Assembly: GCA_963457665.1 (NCBI GenBank)
Contig: OY735207.1
Location: 37,876,816 to 37,940,815, forward strand
Origin: Thysanoteuthis rhombus
Taxonomy: Eukaryota; Mollusca; Cephalopoda; Oegopsida; Thysanoteuthidae
Direction of reading: 5' to 3'
Length of the DNA: 64,000 nucleotides
Shown in pieces: positions 35,458-48,251 of the stretch (within the stretch, counting starts at the first letter, position 1; each line of letters opens with the position of its first letter). The translations under genes were made by a program, and so were the position numbers. The notes beneath the pieces are model-generated. The model did not search any database and was not told the origin of the DNA. It was given only the letters and a program-made list of their open reading frames with translations.

Positions 35458-37859
35458 ATTTAAAGAATTAATTTTATGATCAATTGATGTGAGAAAGCAA
35501 GGATTAAGCAAACTCATTCTTGTACTGATGATACTTCCAGTGGAACATCACCTGATTCTAGGAAAATTTTGTATTAGACAACCACTTGAAATATGTGGCT
35601 GCAGGTGCAACCAGATAAAACTATTTTCTCACTAATGATTCTATTTTCTTTTTCTGTCTGTCATCAACAATCTTATCTCTCTGAAAACACATTTGTTCAA
35701 GTAACTGGTTATAGTCTTACAGTGAATTGAAAATTGTTGTTGCTATGAAAATTTCAGTTCAGTCACTCTTTAATCCTTTCAAGATGCTCAATGTTTTAAT
35801 TTTTGAAAGGTTATCAAAAACAGAACATGTTAATTTTTATTCAATGGTGAAAGAATACTTCTTTTATGAATTTTTTTCCATATTTTGAAGAATCAAAATC
35901 ATTATGGGATACATTTGTCCCATTACACTGATGGAAAAACACAGAATTAGCAGATCACGTTGCCTACATGTCATTCCTGTTCTGTCATGTTATGTGAACT
36001 AATTTCTGCATAGGTTTCATACTATGATGATGTCATTGACTCCAGTTATATGAGCCGGTAAAACCTTATTCACTATATTTATCGTGACACAAATGTCTTA
36101 GTAGACTTCTCAGAGATTTATGCAACATATATTTCCTGGTACTCCTAGAAGCCCCAGGATACATATGTCCTAGGAATGTCAAAAGGGTTTTTGATAAATT
36201 TTGTATTCAGTTAACCAAAAGAACTGCGTGGAAAAAAAATCAGTTTTCTCATCAAAAATTTACAAATATAATTATATAAATATACTTGGAGCAACTGGGG
36301 CACAGTGGATCACTGTGATTTTTTTTACAAATGTGAACACACAGTAGGATGGCCACTACCTACCTCCTTTTCTCAAGTCAAGTTATCTTGTTTTGTGAAA
36401 GACTTGCTTGCTTGAGCATTGCTGTATAGTGTGCATGATTAGGAACCTAATTTAAGCCGATAGTAATATTCTTACTTCTATTAATGGACCTACAACTATA
36501 CAGAATTCTCTAATTATACTATAAGAGGTGAAAATGAGATTATGTAAGAATTATTCTCTGTCCGAACTTCAATCACTGTGTTTGCCCTTCTTAAACATCT
36601 GGTTTTCCTTTCTCATTAGTATGCGTGGGGCACAGTGAATCTGGAGATGATGGATCACTTCTAGGATTGAGCCACTTCAATTCTTTTATTAAAAAAGTTT
36701 ACAAAGAAACTAAAAAAGCATTTTAATTTTATTTTTGCATCCTGTTTTCTTTTCTTAAATTGCTTTGGGGACTGTGTGAATAGAATCATGTGTTATATCT
36801 TTCCTTTAGTGTACTTAACTTTTGCCAATAAATGTTTGGGAGATCACAGTCTATAATTCAACGAAACTTTGATGAAATGTGTAGTTGGTTTCATTCTAGA
36901 ACTTCTTTGGATCTTTCAGTCTTATGTTGATTCACTGTTCCCATGGGAATGATTCACTGTGTACTTAATAAAGACAAGGTCTTGCCAGCTGCTAAGTTAG
37001 GAGAGATATTACTTTCTCATGTTCACATAAACTATCAGTCAACAGAGTTGATCTTTTTCTTTTTTTTTTCACCCAAATATATTTATGAAATTAGCTTTTA
37101 CCTTTGATTGATTTTTTTCTGATCCTCTGTTCCCTGGTTACCCTTACATAGTAAAGCATATACATAAAAATGGTTGATGATCTTGTAAAATCTATTTGGT
37201 CTCTAAACTAAAATGACAATTAGTTTGAGGCTTGTGATTTGAATACCCAAGTCACTGTGATTAAAGCATTGAAAACACTGTCTCTTTAACCCTTTAATAA
37301 CTAAGGAATACTTCAAAGTATCAATTGAGTTTATTAGATTTCATAGTTTGAGTTAAGATAATGAAATCCTCATTGGCACAATTCATTCATTTGGATCTGA
37401 TTTATAGTCCAGACTAACTAGCCCAGTTTGGGGCCAAAATAGGAAAAAATCAAAACAATTTTCTTCTCCTCAGTGCATTTCTATGGAATCTACTGGATAT
37501 CATAAGAGTTCCAGGAAATCTTAGTTGAAAATCCAGGATAGCTACCATTTTTAGTGATGGCCGCCAATTTGACTGATAAAAATTTGCTTTGGGCCAGAAA
37601 GATCAATGTTAGTACAGATCGTTGGAAAGAAGATTTTATCAGCTTTCTAACAGTATATCTTGTCAGTTTGTAGTAGTTGTGCAAAAGAAGTTACAGACAG
37701 AAATTTGAAGGTATGTATCTCATCATACACTGTTATTAGTCTATCAGAGAGTGATTATCATTTTTTGGGGTAGAATCTTAGCAACCTAGTTGAATCAAAT
37801 CTAAAAACCATGTAGATTAGGAAAAAGAATGTTGTCAGTTTTCTTTGAACCTTTAAAGT
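35458..37859. other. MPPE1 intron, no gene recognised
   Basis: AT-rich intron sequence following the RTE tail. No repeat family with another copy in this window was noticed. Confidence 0.4.
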
Positions 37860-38230
37860 GGCGATTTTGCTCCCCCTTCCTCAAAATTTCATTGACATTC
37901 ATGGAGAACTTGGGAGATATCGTGTGGACAGACAGGAGTGAATATAGAAATGTATGAAAAATACCTCTCAATCAAAAATGAATTCCTGTATATATCACCA
38001 AATTTAATCAGTTCTTTCTTACCCTGTGACCCACCTTTCCATAAAATTTCATTGGTATTCATGATGAACCTATGGTGATATTGTGTGAACAGACTGAAGT
38101 GTACGTTTCTTCCAATTACAGCAATAAATCATTGAGTATGGATGTAACTATGAGTATAATCACTTCTGTAGTGTACTGCTGTCCTTCCTTGAAATTTCTT
38201 TGAAATTCACAAGAAACTTTTGGAGACGAA
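37860..38230 (+). repeat. Degenerate ~150-160 bp tandem repeat (three units)
   Basis: Units begin 'caaaatttcattgacattca', 'ataaaatttcattggtattc' and 'ttgaaatttctttgaaattc', near 37883, 38041 and 38187. Each of the first two is followed by '-gagatatcgtgtggacagac' or 'ggtgatattgtgtgaacaga'. This type of 'aaatttcattgaaattc...gatattgtg..cagac' repeat is frequent in invertebrate genomes. Confidence 0.6.
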
Positions 38231-38319
38231 AAGAACTCCAGGAACACTCTCTCATGGGTTATTTAATCAGCAATGAGATGCTGTTGAGTGAGCTTGTGCA
38301 CTGTGTGACTGTCACATTC

Positions 38320-38506
38320 ACCCAGCTTTGTCAGTCCTCCTTTAGTCCAGATTTGGCACCCTGCAAAATTTTAAACCATAGATGAGATTAAGGAGAATGA
38401 AATGATCGCAATCCCTCAAAAGAATTTTGCAGATTGTTTTGAAAAGTGGAAGGCACACTAGGATAAGTGCGTAAGGTACCAAGAGAAGTGCTTTGAAGGG
38501 GACTAA
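38320..38506 (+). mobile_element. Mariner transposase C-terminal remnant (second family)
   Basis: S-S-F-S-P-D-L-A-P-C-K corresponds to the H-P-P-Y-S-P-D-L-A-P-C-D box. After a deletion and frameshift come I-D-E-I-K-E-N-E-M then A-I-P-Q-K-N-F-A-D-C-F-E-K-W-K, one stop, and D-K-C-V-R-Y-Q-E-K-C-F-E-G-D followed by a TAA. This is the typical end of a mariner transposase. It ends differently from the element at 27228, so it is another lineage. No inverted ends were located. Confidence 0.75.
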
Positions 38507-40084
38507 GATGTCCTTGCTCTAGGTAGGCTATTTCCTTTTGTTTTTCGTTAATATCAGATGGCAGCTGGATTCTCTCCAGACAGAACTTGTTCATTACTGA
38601 CCAAATTCAAATCTATATATAGCTTACCCAGTGGTTGATGTAGTCGTATATATTTGTGTGATATCTGTGGTTCAAGCCATTGTAAAAGACAGAATTTCAA
38701 ATGCTGATAATCAGCCAGGCAAGCTTTCTTTACTTGAAAGGTTGCTTCATTATACTCTCCTTACCTTTATAGCAGTTGGTACATTTTTGTACTTGAAAAA
38801 ACTTCAGTACTTACATGATACAAATATCCAGCTGAATATATACATTAAAATAATTTCAATTTATTTTTTCTTTTTTTTGCATTGTGTAAAAGTTACAAAT
38901 TAGCACTTTTGCTAAATGGCCTACCAAAACATATGAAAATTCTCCCCTTAATAATGGATAGGAACCAGGTTGTAATTTCCCAAAATAGAATGCCTGAATA
39001 ATTAGACATTGAATATATGGCTAGATGTCTCAGTTTAGAATTGGCTTATTTTCTTTTTTAGAAACCAAAACACCAAGGATGGTAGGTCTTGTCTTCTTTA
39101 GTTCCATTTTTCTTAGTATTTGATATTCACTTGAGTAGGCGAAAGGTTGTTCTCAAAATTCTGGTTCCTTATAGCCAAATTATTCATGGTATCTTGCTTC
39201 TTGCCATGCTCCATAGAATGAGAATGAGCAAAAAAAATATTGGCCATGAATTTTTATGTGTCTGTTCTTCACAAAATATCTTGGTACCTTTTCTCTCAAC
39301 CAAGCATATAAAAACACTGGAAATGTGTATGATAATACCATTATTTCTTTTTCTTTTCTCCCTTCTTAAATATAGCTCGGTGGTAGTGCATCAGATTGAA
39401 CGCCATACCATTCCATTCTATGTGTTAGTACGATAATGCTAGTTACCACATACTTACTGTTAAGATTTTCAGCATTTGAAACCAACACTATAAATGCAGT
39501 ATATATTATCCATAATTTTTCAACTGCTCCTGTCAGATATGCATGTACGCAGAAATTTTTATGAGATGCACGGATATATTTGGGATTATGCTGTCAGATT
39601 TTCAGAAGAAACGTTAAAAAAAAAACATCAAGAAATCGATGTGGTATTTATCATAAACAAGCTGGACCCGTCAAAATTCTATGGATGTTGACAACTGAGA
39701 TTATCCATTATCTCATGCCTCTACTCTTCTTCACTCTTTGTCAATATCTTCTCATTCTATCCTTTATCCCTTCCAATCCTTTTTGACTTTCCTTATTTTT
39801 ATCTAAATTTCATACAAACATGGATTAGTTTCATAGGCAAAAAAAGAAATAAGGAATACACAAATATTTGCTTCTGCATCTCTTTAATCTTTCTTGTGCT
39901 CTATCTCTCTATGAAGATTTTTAATGTATCCCAATTATGACGCCTTTCAGTCTTTGGCTCCTTGTCTCTTGATAGCCAACAAGCCCTGTCTCTCTTAATG
40001 TCTTCCCTTTGTCTCGATATATGTATATTAGAAATCATTGAACAAAACTCTCAGAATAGGTTGCTTCAGTTTTCACTCCGTTTT
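38507..40084. other. MPPE1 intron, no gene recognised
   Basis: Open frames up to 115 codons occur (for example 39089-39436). Their content is hydrophobic and low-complexity with no motif, as expected from T-rich intron sequence. Confidence 0.4.
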
Positions 40085-40740
40085 GCCTATATATGTATGT
40101 ATGTGGGATGTCTATAGGTGGCACCAGTCAATCTATAAGGCTGAAAATTAGCATTCGTACTCCACTGGACCCCCTCTGGGAACATTGTGGATTTTCTGAT
40201 GAAGTGCTTGATTGGCTTTTGGGGGCTTTTTTGTCAAAAAAAACCCCCATTTCTTCTGGTTTTGAAGCTGTACAGAATGCATCTTTCATTCTGCAGCCTT
40301 GAAAATTTGCATTAGAAGTCTACCATACATCTAGAAACATTTTTAATCCCTACCCCCAATAGTTTTTTTTTCGGGGTAGGGTTCATAGACCTAATGCTGA
40401 ATTGGTCACCATTTCATGTATACTTGTTTTTTTTGAAAATTCAGATATTTTAAGTGATCTCAGCCCAAACAAACATGACAAAAGTATCAAATTCATTGGT
40501 CACACCTTTTTTTCCCAATTTTTCAATTGATCTTCCCTACCCATTTGCTTTTAATATTTTATTTTGGGGAGGGATTCAGACGTTTTTAAGGATCACTGCC
40601 CAACTAAAGTTGTAAGAAATACCTCATTTTCTTATTACCCCTTTTCCAACTCTTTCAATTGATTACTCCCAACATGGCATGCTGCCAAAAGATGATGGTC
40701 GTGTGACGGTTTCTATTGAGTGACTAACCAGACCTGTTTG
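40085..40740 (+). repeat. Dispersed repeat family, copy 4 with duplicated end module
   Basis: The head has 'tgtatgtatgtgggatgtct'. The end module is present twice: 40435-40545 with 'gaaaattcagatattttaag', and 40575-40740 with 'gattcagacgtttttaagga'. The second one finishes 'ggcatgctgccaaaagatga' and 'tgtgacggtttctattgagt'. Confidence 0.6.
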
Positions 40741-42959
40741 TTTATGTCTAATGGGAAAATAATCAGATGCCATTATGGGCCGATCAAAATTGAGAATCTT
40801 ACTAGCCGATTTGAAAGAGTTAAGATTTCTTCAGCTGGAAAAAGGGATTTAAAAGTAACTGTTCGTTCGGCTGCTTGTCGGAGAGAGAGAGAAGGATTTG
40901 CTCCTTGCACCGGCCTGAGTTTAATGACCTGTAACTAAAGGGATGAGAAACAAAGAGAGAAGGAAAATACAGAGAGATAACATAGATATATTTTAAGAAG
41001 CCGCCCACCAGTATTTACAAGTAACGGAGCACGGTATGGCCTGTATATTAGATAAAAGAAATCGGTCTTTGTTTTTTTGTTTTTTTGTAATATGACTTCA
41101 AGTGAGTCAATTCCCAAGTGCATGTGAGATGATGTTTTCTATGCAGCAAAGACCAGACATCAAAGGTATGCACATTTCTGCTTTCTCATCTTTTCCTCCT
41201 TGAATAGGTCAGACTTTCTTGTCTTGTTTCCAACACAACGAGTTTCATATATTGCGTTGCATCTTTCTCCTATTCTGATCTTCATGACACGCCCCGAATC
41301 AGAACAAACTTTTTTAATTGAGCCTGCTTTATATGCATGCTGTTGTACGATAGATACATTGTGTTGGTTCTGTAATTCAAAACCCCCATGATGCTACAAA
41401 AAGAATAATGGTCATACATTACAAACAAGCAGAATAACAGTAAAGATAAGCACTAGGAATACCTGTGGAAGCAGTGGAGCTAACTGTAGTAGAGGTCTTG
41501 TTGTAGCTTAACTGAAAGATTTGAGCCTGTTAGGTATAATGTAAAGGGCTAGAATAAATCTCTATACTGGTTTTATTGTGCTGCTAATGAATGTATCAGT
41601 GCTACTCACTTTGTAGTGGAGACATTTCATCATGTGGGTCAGTCCCTATTTTCTTTGGACTTTTCATTCAATCAATCACCTTTTTTAGGGAATATATCTT
41701 GATCAAATGAACAAAGGCAAGGTTGAATGGGTTGATAGAAAATGAAATGAGTCTGAATCAATTCCCATTTTGTTCATTAATTTTACTTGAGTATCAATTT
41801 GATCACTTCTACTCAAAATTTTTGTTTGGTATTCAACTTGCATGAAAGCTCCCTATTAGCAGTTGATATTCTTTATCTTAAAATTTTCTTGTTGATGAAA
41901 TAAGTCTTTAGATGATTAGTAATTTCCACAGGGATAAGAACGCAAAACATTAAAATATGGCTGAAATTTTTTCTTTTTATTAAGATTTCATATCTGATAT
42001 GAATAATAAAAATGGCAACAGATTTGAATTTAATCTTTTACTTAAAAAGAACGAAAATAAACTGTCAGTCTGGACATAGGGGCTTTGTCATAAGTGGACT
42101 AATAGGACCCAAGTACCAACCCTATTCTCAAAGTGGCATAACATTGATGTGTATGTCTAAAGAAAAAAAGACTCCTTCATTTGTCTGACGACTATGAAAG
42201 ATCTATCAACAGGATCTAGTGAAAACATCTGGAACATGCTGACAGCAATGACCGGCCATGCCCATGGCCTTTCTGTGACCAAAAACCAAAGTCTCTTTCT
42301 GTGATTTGAGTAGTGTTCAGTATCTACCATAAAATTGTTATTGAAAGGTCACATTTTGTTATGGCAGTCTGGGGATTAGATTCAAATCTGAGGATCAGAC
42401 CATAATTTTCAGGACATGATGTATCAATCAGTGGTAAAGAACCCTTTGTCTGATTGATGAAATGTCTGACAAAGCTTGAACCTCAGGCAGCGAAAACATT
42501 CAACTAGATTTGCTAACCTCCTGTTGGGCATTACTTAGAAATTCTCCTCATGAGATTTGTGTGATGATCAAAAATTGAACAATGTTTATTCATCCAAGTG
42601 TTTTGTTGGGAGTGTTAACAGCTGAATCATCCAGGATGTTTAATGCTCTATCTTCATATTTTTGTACTAGTAGATTGTAATTTCATCAGTTTAGTATTGA
42701 ATAGGAAAGGGTATTAGCTAAATACTGAATGTATAAACTATGATATCAAAGTCCTGTTTGAGATGTAAATGCATAACTTTTAAAAATGAAAGGCTTCTTC
42801 ACTTTTTTGTATACATTTCTTTTCCTCTTATATAGATGAGACATACTCATACATATATCTACACAAATTTGCACCCTTACATATAATAGCACCATGCCCA
42901 ACCCTCTGCCTTTACCTGGGCCCAAGTAGAACTGCCTAACAGGATAGAAGGGCTGCAAC
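40741..42959. other. MPPE1 intron, no gene recognised
   Basis: Mixed sequence with no identified element. The slightly less AT-rich 42080-42540 part may be a decayed repeat but has no second copy here. Confidence 0.4.
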
Positions 42960-43115
42960 TGCCTTGCTATTTACCCATAGCTTGGGGGGAAAGATGGATT
43001 CATGCCTTTCCCAAGGGCATTAGCGTGAAGTGAATATAAAGTCTTGGTTGAAACTTGAACTCAGTTTGCTGATTCTGTTTCCCATGCTGGTAACCATTAC
43101 GCAACTCCATCTCTT
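42960..43115 (+). repeat. SINE-like repeat, copy 4
   Basis: It contains 'ctatttacccatagcttggg', 'catgcctttcccaagggcat', 'tagcgtgaagtgaatataaa', 'gaaacttgaactcagtttgc' and 'ttcccatgctggtaaccatt'. It lies 130 bases upstream of the third visible MPPE1 exon. Confidence 0.75.
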
Positions 43116-43245
43116 GCTATAACAGGAAAGAGAAAAATTTTACCATCTAATTTTGCCATAAAAATGTGTACTAACATCATATTTATTTTTACATGTTACT
43201 AACATCTGTTCTTTTTCTCTTTTTTTTTTCTTTCTTTCTGTTTAG

Positions 43246-43432
43246 TATGACTGTACATAAGCATGATCGTTTCCAGAAGGCCTTTAACGCTCCGTCTGTT
43301 CGTATGCAACAGATCAGTGATTCTGTGTTTGTGTTTGTGAATTCCATGGCTATGGAAGGTGACAACTGTAATTTGTGTGCTGATGCTGTAAGGAAGATGA
43401 ACAAGATCTCACAGACTCTCAAATGTTGGCAG
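43246..43432 (+). CDS. MPPE1: MPPE1 exon, middle of the phosphoesterase domain
   Basis: It encodes 62 full codons after the split aspartate codon: M-T-V-H-K-H-D-R-F, then a V-F-V-F-V-N-S core strand, a G-D-N-C-N-L-C stretch with two cysteines and a C-W-Q end. The pattern 'H-D-R-F ... F-V-N-S ... G-D-x-C-x-x-C' fits the segment after GNHD in MPPE1. A polypyrimidine tract and TTTAG precede 43246, and GTAAGC follows 43432. It enters in phase 2 and leaves in phase 0. The upstream intron is the longest seen here and holds SINEs, RTE fragments, a mariner relic and a long (TA)n tract. Confidence 0.93.
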
Positions 43433-44104
43433 GTAAGCAAAAAGATGAACCTTGTCAATGCAGTCTCTCAACCAGGGTGGGGAGGATTTTAAGGTTTCAG
43501 CAGAGAATTCGGACCACAAATTGGCACTTTCAGACCTTTGGAATATTGATCTTTCTATCAACTATGATAGTAGAACGTACTTTTTGAGTCAAAAAATCTT
43601 GGAAAGAAGGGAATGATATTCTGAAAAATTGTGAAAAGGGTGAATAGGCAAAAAAATGGTTGAGAAATGAGCATTTAGATAAAAATATTCAGTCACTCAG
43701 TTGATGTATCCAAATAGACCATGTTTGTTTAGAGGTCCTGATGCGACATGATGGAAAGGTCAATGATTAATCGGTGTGCTTCTCTAATTGTTCTCTCTTC
43801 ATAGAACAGTTAGAGGCAAGGAGATGTGGATTGATGCTTTTTCCAAATAATTTCATGTCAGAACTAAACCATTCATACTTGTATAGGTACAGAATTTGTA
43901 AACACATGAAGAAGCTGGTTATTGAAGGTCTTTTTTTTATCTCTTTCTCTCTCTCTCTCTCTCGGTTCTTAATTGTTGCTGGCTTTTTTTATTCTTGCTC
44001 ATTTACAAATTCTGGTTATAGGAATTCACTGGTAGAAAAACTGAGTTCCAGAATTTTATAAATGAATAAATGCAGCTGCATCACATTTCTTACTTGGAGT
44101 TTGA

Positions 44105-44393
44105 GACTGAAGAATATGCGAGGAGCCAGATCAAGAGGCTATTGGGTTCCCAGGAATCTCTCCTTGCTACCATGAAGCGATAAGAACTGTTGCAGTTTGG
44201 TGATGTCTTGTGGCATAACAGCCTATGCAAGACCATCATACAGGGCAATGTTGAGGGAGGGGGCAGATGAGGTTAGTAATGGAAGGGCCAGGGTGACATG
44301 AAAGAGTAGACTGACATAACCATTCTGGAACTCGGATTGGCATGGAGGAGCACCTCAGCTCCTTCTGCTCCCAGACCCCCCCCCCCATGATGT
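44105..44393 (+). mobile_element. LINE 3' fragment of a second family
   Basis: Readable blocks in shifting frames are I-K-R-L-L-G-S-Q-E-S-L-L-A-T-M-K-R, then N-S-L-C-K-T-I-I-Q-G-N-V-E-G-G and W-K-G-Q-G-D-M-K-E. They end in an A-P-S-A-P-R-P stretch with a C-run at 44376-44386. These resemble the terminal region of LINE reverse transcriptases of the K-L-x-W-F-G-H-V ... T-I-L-Q-G-T-V-E-G type and differ from the RTE copies. It lies in the short MPPE1 intron between 43432 and 44659. Confidence 0.65.
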
Positions 44394-44658
44394 TTTTCAT
44401 TTTGTTACAATTATTTTTTACTTCTTTACTAAATAATGTTCATGCATGCCTCTTACTAGTAACAATTATTATTTTAGAAGAAAGATCTGTCTGCTTTGTC
44501 AACTATTATCTATTTCAATTTCAGTCAGAAAAGACAAAAAGGCCTAAAAAGGGAAAAGATGCTTTTCCTTCGTTCTTTGAATAGTTAAGTCTCCGATACT
44601 CTATATTTATTGTTTTTTTATTTAGTAATTGAAATTAAACTTATTATTTCCATTGTAG

Positions 44659-44733
44659 GGAGCTGAAGAATATTCCCGTGAAAATTGTAAAGATATTGAA
44701 CTGTCTCCTTATTCCCGCCCAATTATACTTCAG
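44659..44733 (+). CDS. MPPE1: MPPE1 exon, 25 codons before the HFP motif
   Basis: A short symmetrical (phase 0-0) exon encodes G-A-E-E-Y-S-R-E-N-C and ends P-I-I-L-Q. In MPPE1 this is a variable linker followed by the beta strand that leads into the metal-binding H-Y/F-P motif. The acceptor is TTGTAG and the donor is GTAAGC. Because both boundaries are phase 0, skipping it would keep the reading frame but remove the strand before the catalytic histidine. Confidence 0.9.
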
Positions 44734-46414
44734 GTAAGCACCCCCAACCCTTTTTCTTCCTACAGGGATTATTGTAATGCTCAATCATGTCTTAATTTTT
44801 TGTTCAAGGTATAGAAAAAAACAACCTTGTGAGAATTTCATTATAAAACAAATTAACTCTTATAGCTCCCATACTTTCTAAAAGCAAATGTATATTTTGT
44901 ATTTTTTCTCGTTCAAAGAAAATTTTTTTTTTTACAGACTTGTCCTAGTTTTCATGCATTATAGTTAAATCAACTAAATTCATATAAATCACTTTTATCA
45001 ATATTTGTATGTACAGGCTACCCCTGCTGTATGAAAAAACTGTTCCAATGAAAACCTCTTTCTTGTAAGCTGAATTGCAGAAGCAAAGTTGCAATGACCA
45101 TCACTTAATCTGGGAAAAATTTTTATACGTTCCCAGACCTCCAAAATGGTAATGATTGTATGTTAGGCTGAGTTGTCAGATGTTGGGGTGGTCGGAGGTA
45201 TAGGAGACGGTGGTATAGGACTGAGGAACTGGGTGCGTGCTGTCTCTTTAACAGCTTGCTGCTAAACAAACACTGATCACTATTTTTGCTCTCTGCCTTT
45301 TCTTGTAAAAGCGAGAAATAGAACAAAATTCAACCATAAAAATCAAGTCAATTTTGCAGCATCATTATTGAGGTTTTTATGAAAATTTTGGTTGACAGCA
45401 GATTTTAAGACAACTGGATCAGTTGAACATGTATTTTGTATTAAATACGAGTAAATTTTCTTTACATTAATTTCTGCCGGTAATTTCCCATTCTGTTTTT
45501 TACATTCGTCTTCATTAACTTTAAAGAGTTTTAAATTGATTGATTGAGAATTGCCTTCCCTCAGAAAAGCATAACTTTCATATTGGCTGTATTTTTTGGT
45601 AGAACCAATTAGTGGAACAAAGCTAGCTCTGCCCTTTTGGTGGGGAAAAATCTTTGCTTTTAAACCATTTCAATCTTTATCCCTATATATCGTCACTGAA
45701 ATATCCATGTTAAAATTCATATTTGTCTCACTCAATGAGATGTCATGGCTGACTAAGCCCATGAGAGTATGTCTGTTCTTGATTGTTGAACTATATCAAA
45801 GACATGCAGCTGATCATCAAGATATTTTAAATGACTGGATACTTTTTAAACAGACCTTGTATTTTTTTCTGATTCATCCTTTATGTTCTGCCTATTCTGC
45901 TATTAACAAAATAGCGACAGAAGAAAAGAAACGTACTTGTTTGTGGTTGTAACCTATGCATATGGAGATAAAGGAATACCTCGAGGATTGTGATTGTTTT
46001 CTAAAAATAGAAATACTCAAGTTGCTTGTCATGTTTCTTTCTTTCAATACAAAAGAAATGACTTTTGATGGCAACACCCTAGTATGTATCAATATACTAG
46101 AAAATTGAATCCTACTACATATAAACTACATCTTGAGGATGAAAAGAAAAATAATTGGGGAAAATTGCTATTACTTTCAGACTAATACGATTTATAGATA
46201 ACAGGATTTTCAAACAAAAAGAGAAAATGTGTATTTTTCGTGATATCTGGAGTTATACTTACTTCATTGGTAAAATATGAAATCCTTTTTGTTCTGGGCA
46301 AAAGATGAGCCCTGATCAACTGAGATATTATTGCAGAAATCATTACACAAGTCTGGTAATCATTTTGGTTTAATGTTGGATGCTTAATAATAGTTTTTCT
46401 GCTTTCTATTTTAG

Positions 46415-46537
46415 CATTTCCCAATGTACCGACCATCTGATATCAACTGTAGCACCCCAGATGCTGCACCAGAGCCTAGGAAATCTGTCCCTTTTCGAGA
46501 AAACTATGACTGTCTGTCAAGAAGGTCATCAAAACAG
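46415..46537 (+). CDS. MPPE1: MPPE1 exon with catalytic HFPMYR motif
   Basis: Forty-one codons begin H-F-P-M-Y-R, the histidine-containing metal-ligand block of the family (H-Y-P-L-Y-R in vertebrates). They continue through S-D-I-N-C-S, a weak N-glycosylation sequon on the lumenal side, and end F-R-E-N-Y-D-C-L-S-R-R. The E-N-Y-D-x-L-S block is strongly diagnostic of MPPE1. The exon is phase 0-0, with acceptor TTTTAG and donor GTGAG. Confidence 0.94.
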
Positions 46538-48192
46538 GTGAGTTGCTTTTCTCTTCAGGTTTGAGTATTTGCATTAAAGATTTTTTTCACAATTTGCCTT
46601 CATCCAAATGTTTCACTTAGAAAGTTTTCAACTTTTTTAAATATCCGTATTTGTGAAGTTTTCATATGTGCATTTACATATCTTCGTATTATATTTCCTT
46701 GATTCCTTTTAACCATTCTGCTCAAGGATGACATGAGAGTACATTTCAATGAAACTGATATCGTTTGAGATACTCTTTAAAAAAGAATCTGTCTTGCAAA
46801 TTCTCTACTAGAAAGGAAATCAACTTTTAAATGATAACACATTGTATGAAAAGGTTTGGTCAGTTTGATTAACAAACTTATCAAACACATTGGAATAGGG
46901 TGCAGTGACATGAAATGAGGGAAAATTCAGTCCCAAATAGTTTGATAATTGAGAAAAGGGTATCAATTCTGGAGATGGATTGGATATCATAAAAAGATAA
47001 GCCATTCTTTTCCCTGAGAAGAGAAAAAAGGCCCATGACTGTAGACAGAAAGGAATGTTTTGTTGATGATTTGAACAGAATGATTCCAGTGCACATTGAT
47101 TAATTAAAAGCGTGTTTTGGGACTCATCTTTGTCCCAAATTTCAAAAGTATACTGTACTCTTCTTTTTTTGTAATTGACTCAAGTCAGTGTTTCTGATCT
47201 TGTTGGAAAAAAATAACTGTCTTCATCATAAACACAACATATTTTCATAGCAAATATACCCTCTGAAAATGTAACTCCTAAAATTAAACAAAAAATTGAG
47301 TGAAAAAAGCTGCTTGGTTCAAGAAGACCCTAGTAAGTGTTATTATGCCATAAAAATATTTGTATCTATTCTACCCTTAACCATCTGGTGCACTGTCATT
47401 AGAAATTATCCTTTTGGACTTGAAGCTGTTAAAGTTTGCACTTCTTCTCTATTTGACATATATGCCAAATGATGAAGATATGTATTTTTATACAGCACAT
47501 TTGGCAAATTTTCACTGCTTTCTATTGATTTGACTTGTAACCGCTCTTAATGAAAAGGTATAACCTACCCTCTTGACTGTAGCAGACATCTTGGCAAAAG
47601 TTCATTGGATTACAAAAAGTAAAATGGTTGTATATTTATAGGTCAATCTGCTGTTTTTGTATTTAGTTACCTCATTAAATAGCATCGCACACACACAGGT
47701 GACATTTACTTGAAAGTATTGTTTATTTTACAAGTATTAGGAAAATAAATCTTTGCTTTTGTGGGAAGCATCTTTTTATTCTCCAAGCTTATTCGATGAT
47801 AACATCTAGTATGGCACATCAAATGGAAACTCTGACTCCTAAGCCTCTACTTCAGCTTTATCTACCATATTGACTAGAGTAAATTGGTTAGTTACTATTT
47901 ACAATTTACTGAAAAGCATATAGAAAAGGAAACTGGTCTGAATGGTATGGAAGAGAATCATTTGCTGAGATTTAAAATCAGTTTTTTTTTCTTTCTTGCA
48001 CAGATATGTAGTAATGGCAATAAGTAGTAGGGGAATTCAATCTATTGTAGTATATGAATTTTGCAACTAACTTATGTCTTGTCAAAAAAATTGCTCGATT
48101 TCCAATTCCATCCTCAATATTTATGATTATTGAATATTCATCTTTTTTTTTTCAATTGTGCTGTTGAATAAATCAACATTATTCGGGAAATT

Positions 48193-48195
<3 letters not shown>

Positions 48196-48249
<54 letters not shown>
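48196..48249. repeat. (TA)n microsatellite
   Basis: An uninterrupted run of about 54 bases in the MPPE1 intron between 46537 and 49005. Confidence 0.95.

Positions 48250-48251
<2 letters not shown>

Noticed and set aside
43193-43492. 99-codon open frame taken as a complete small gene
   Set aside because: It is the MPPE1 exon 43246-43432 plus read-through into both introns.
45596-45952. 118-codon + strand open frame
   Set aside because: It lies in an MPPE1 intron, its content is typical of T-rich noncoding sequence, and no family or splice sites were seen.
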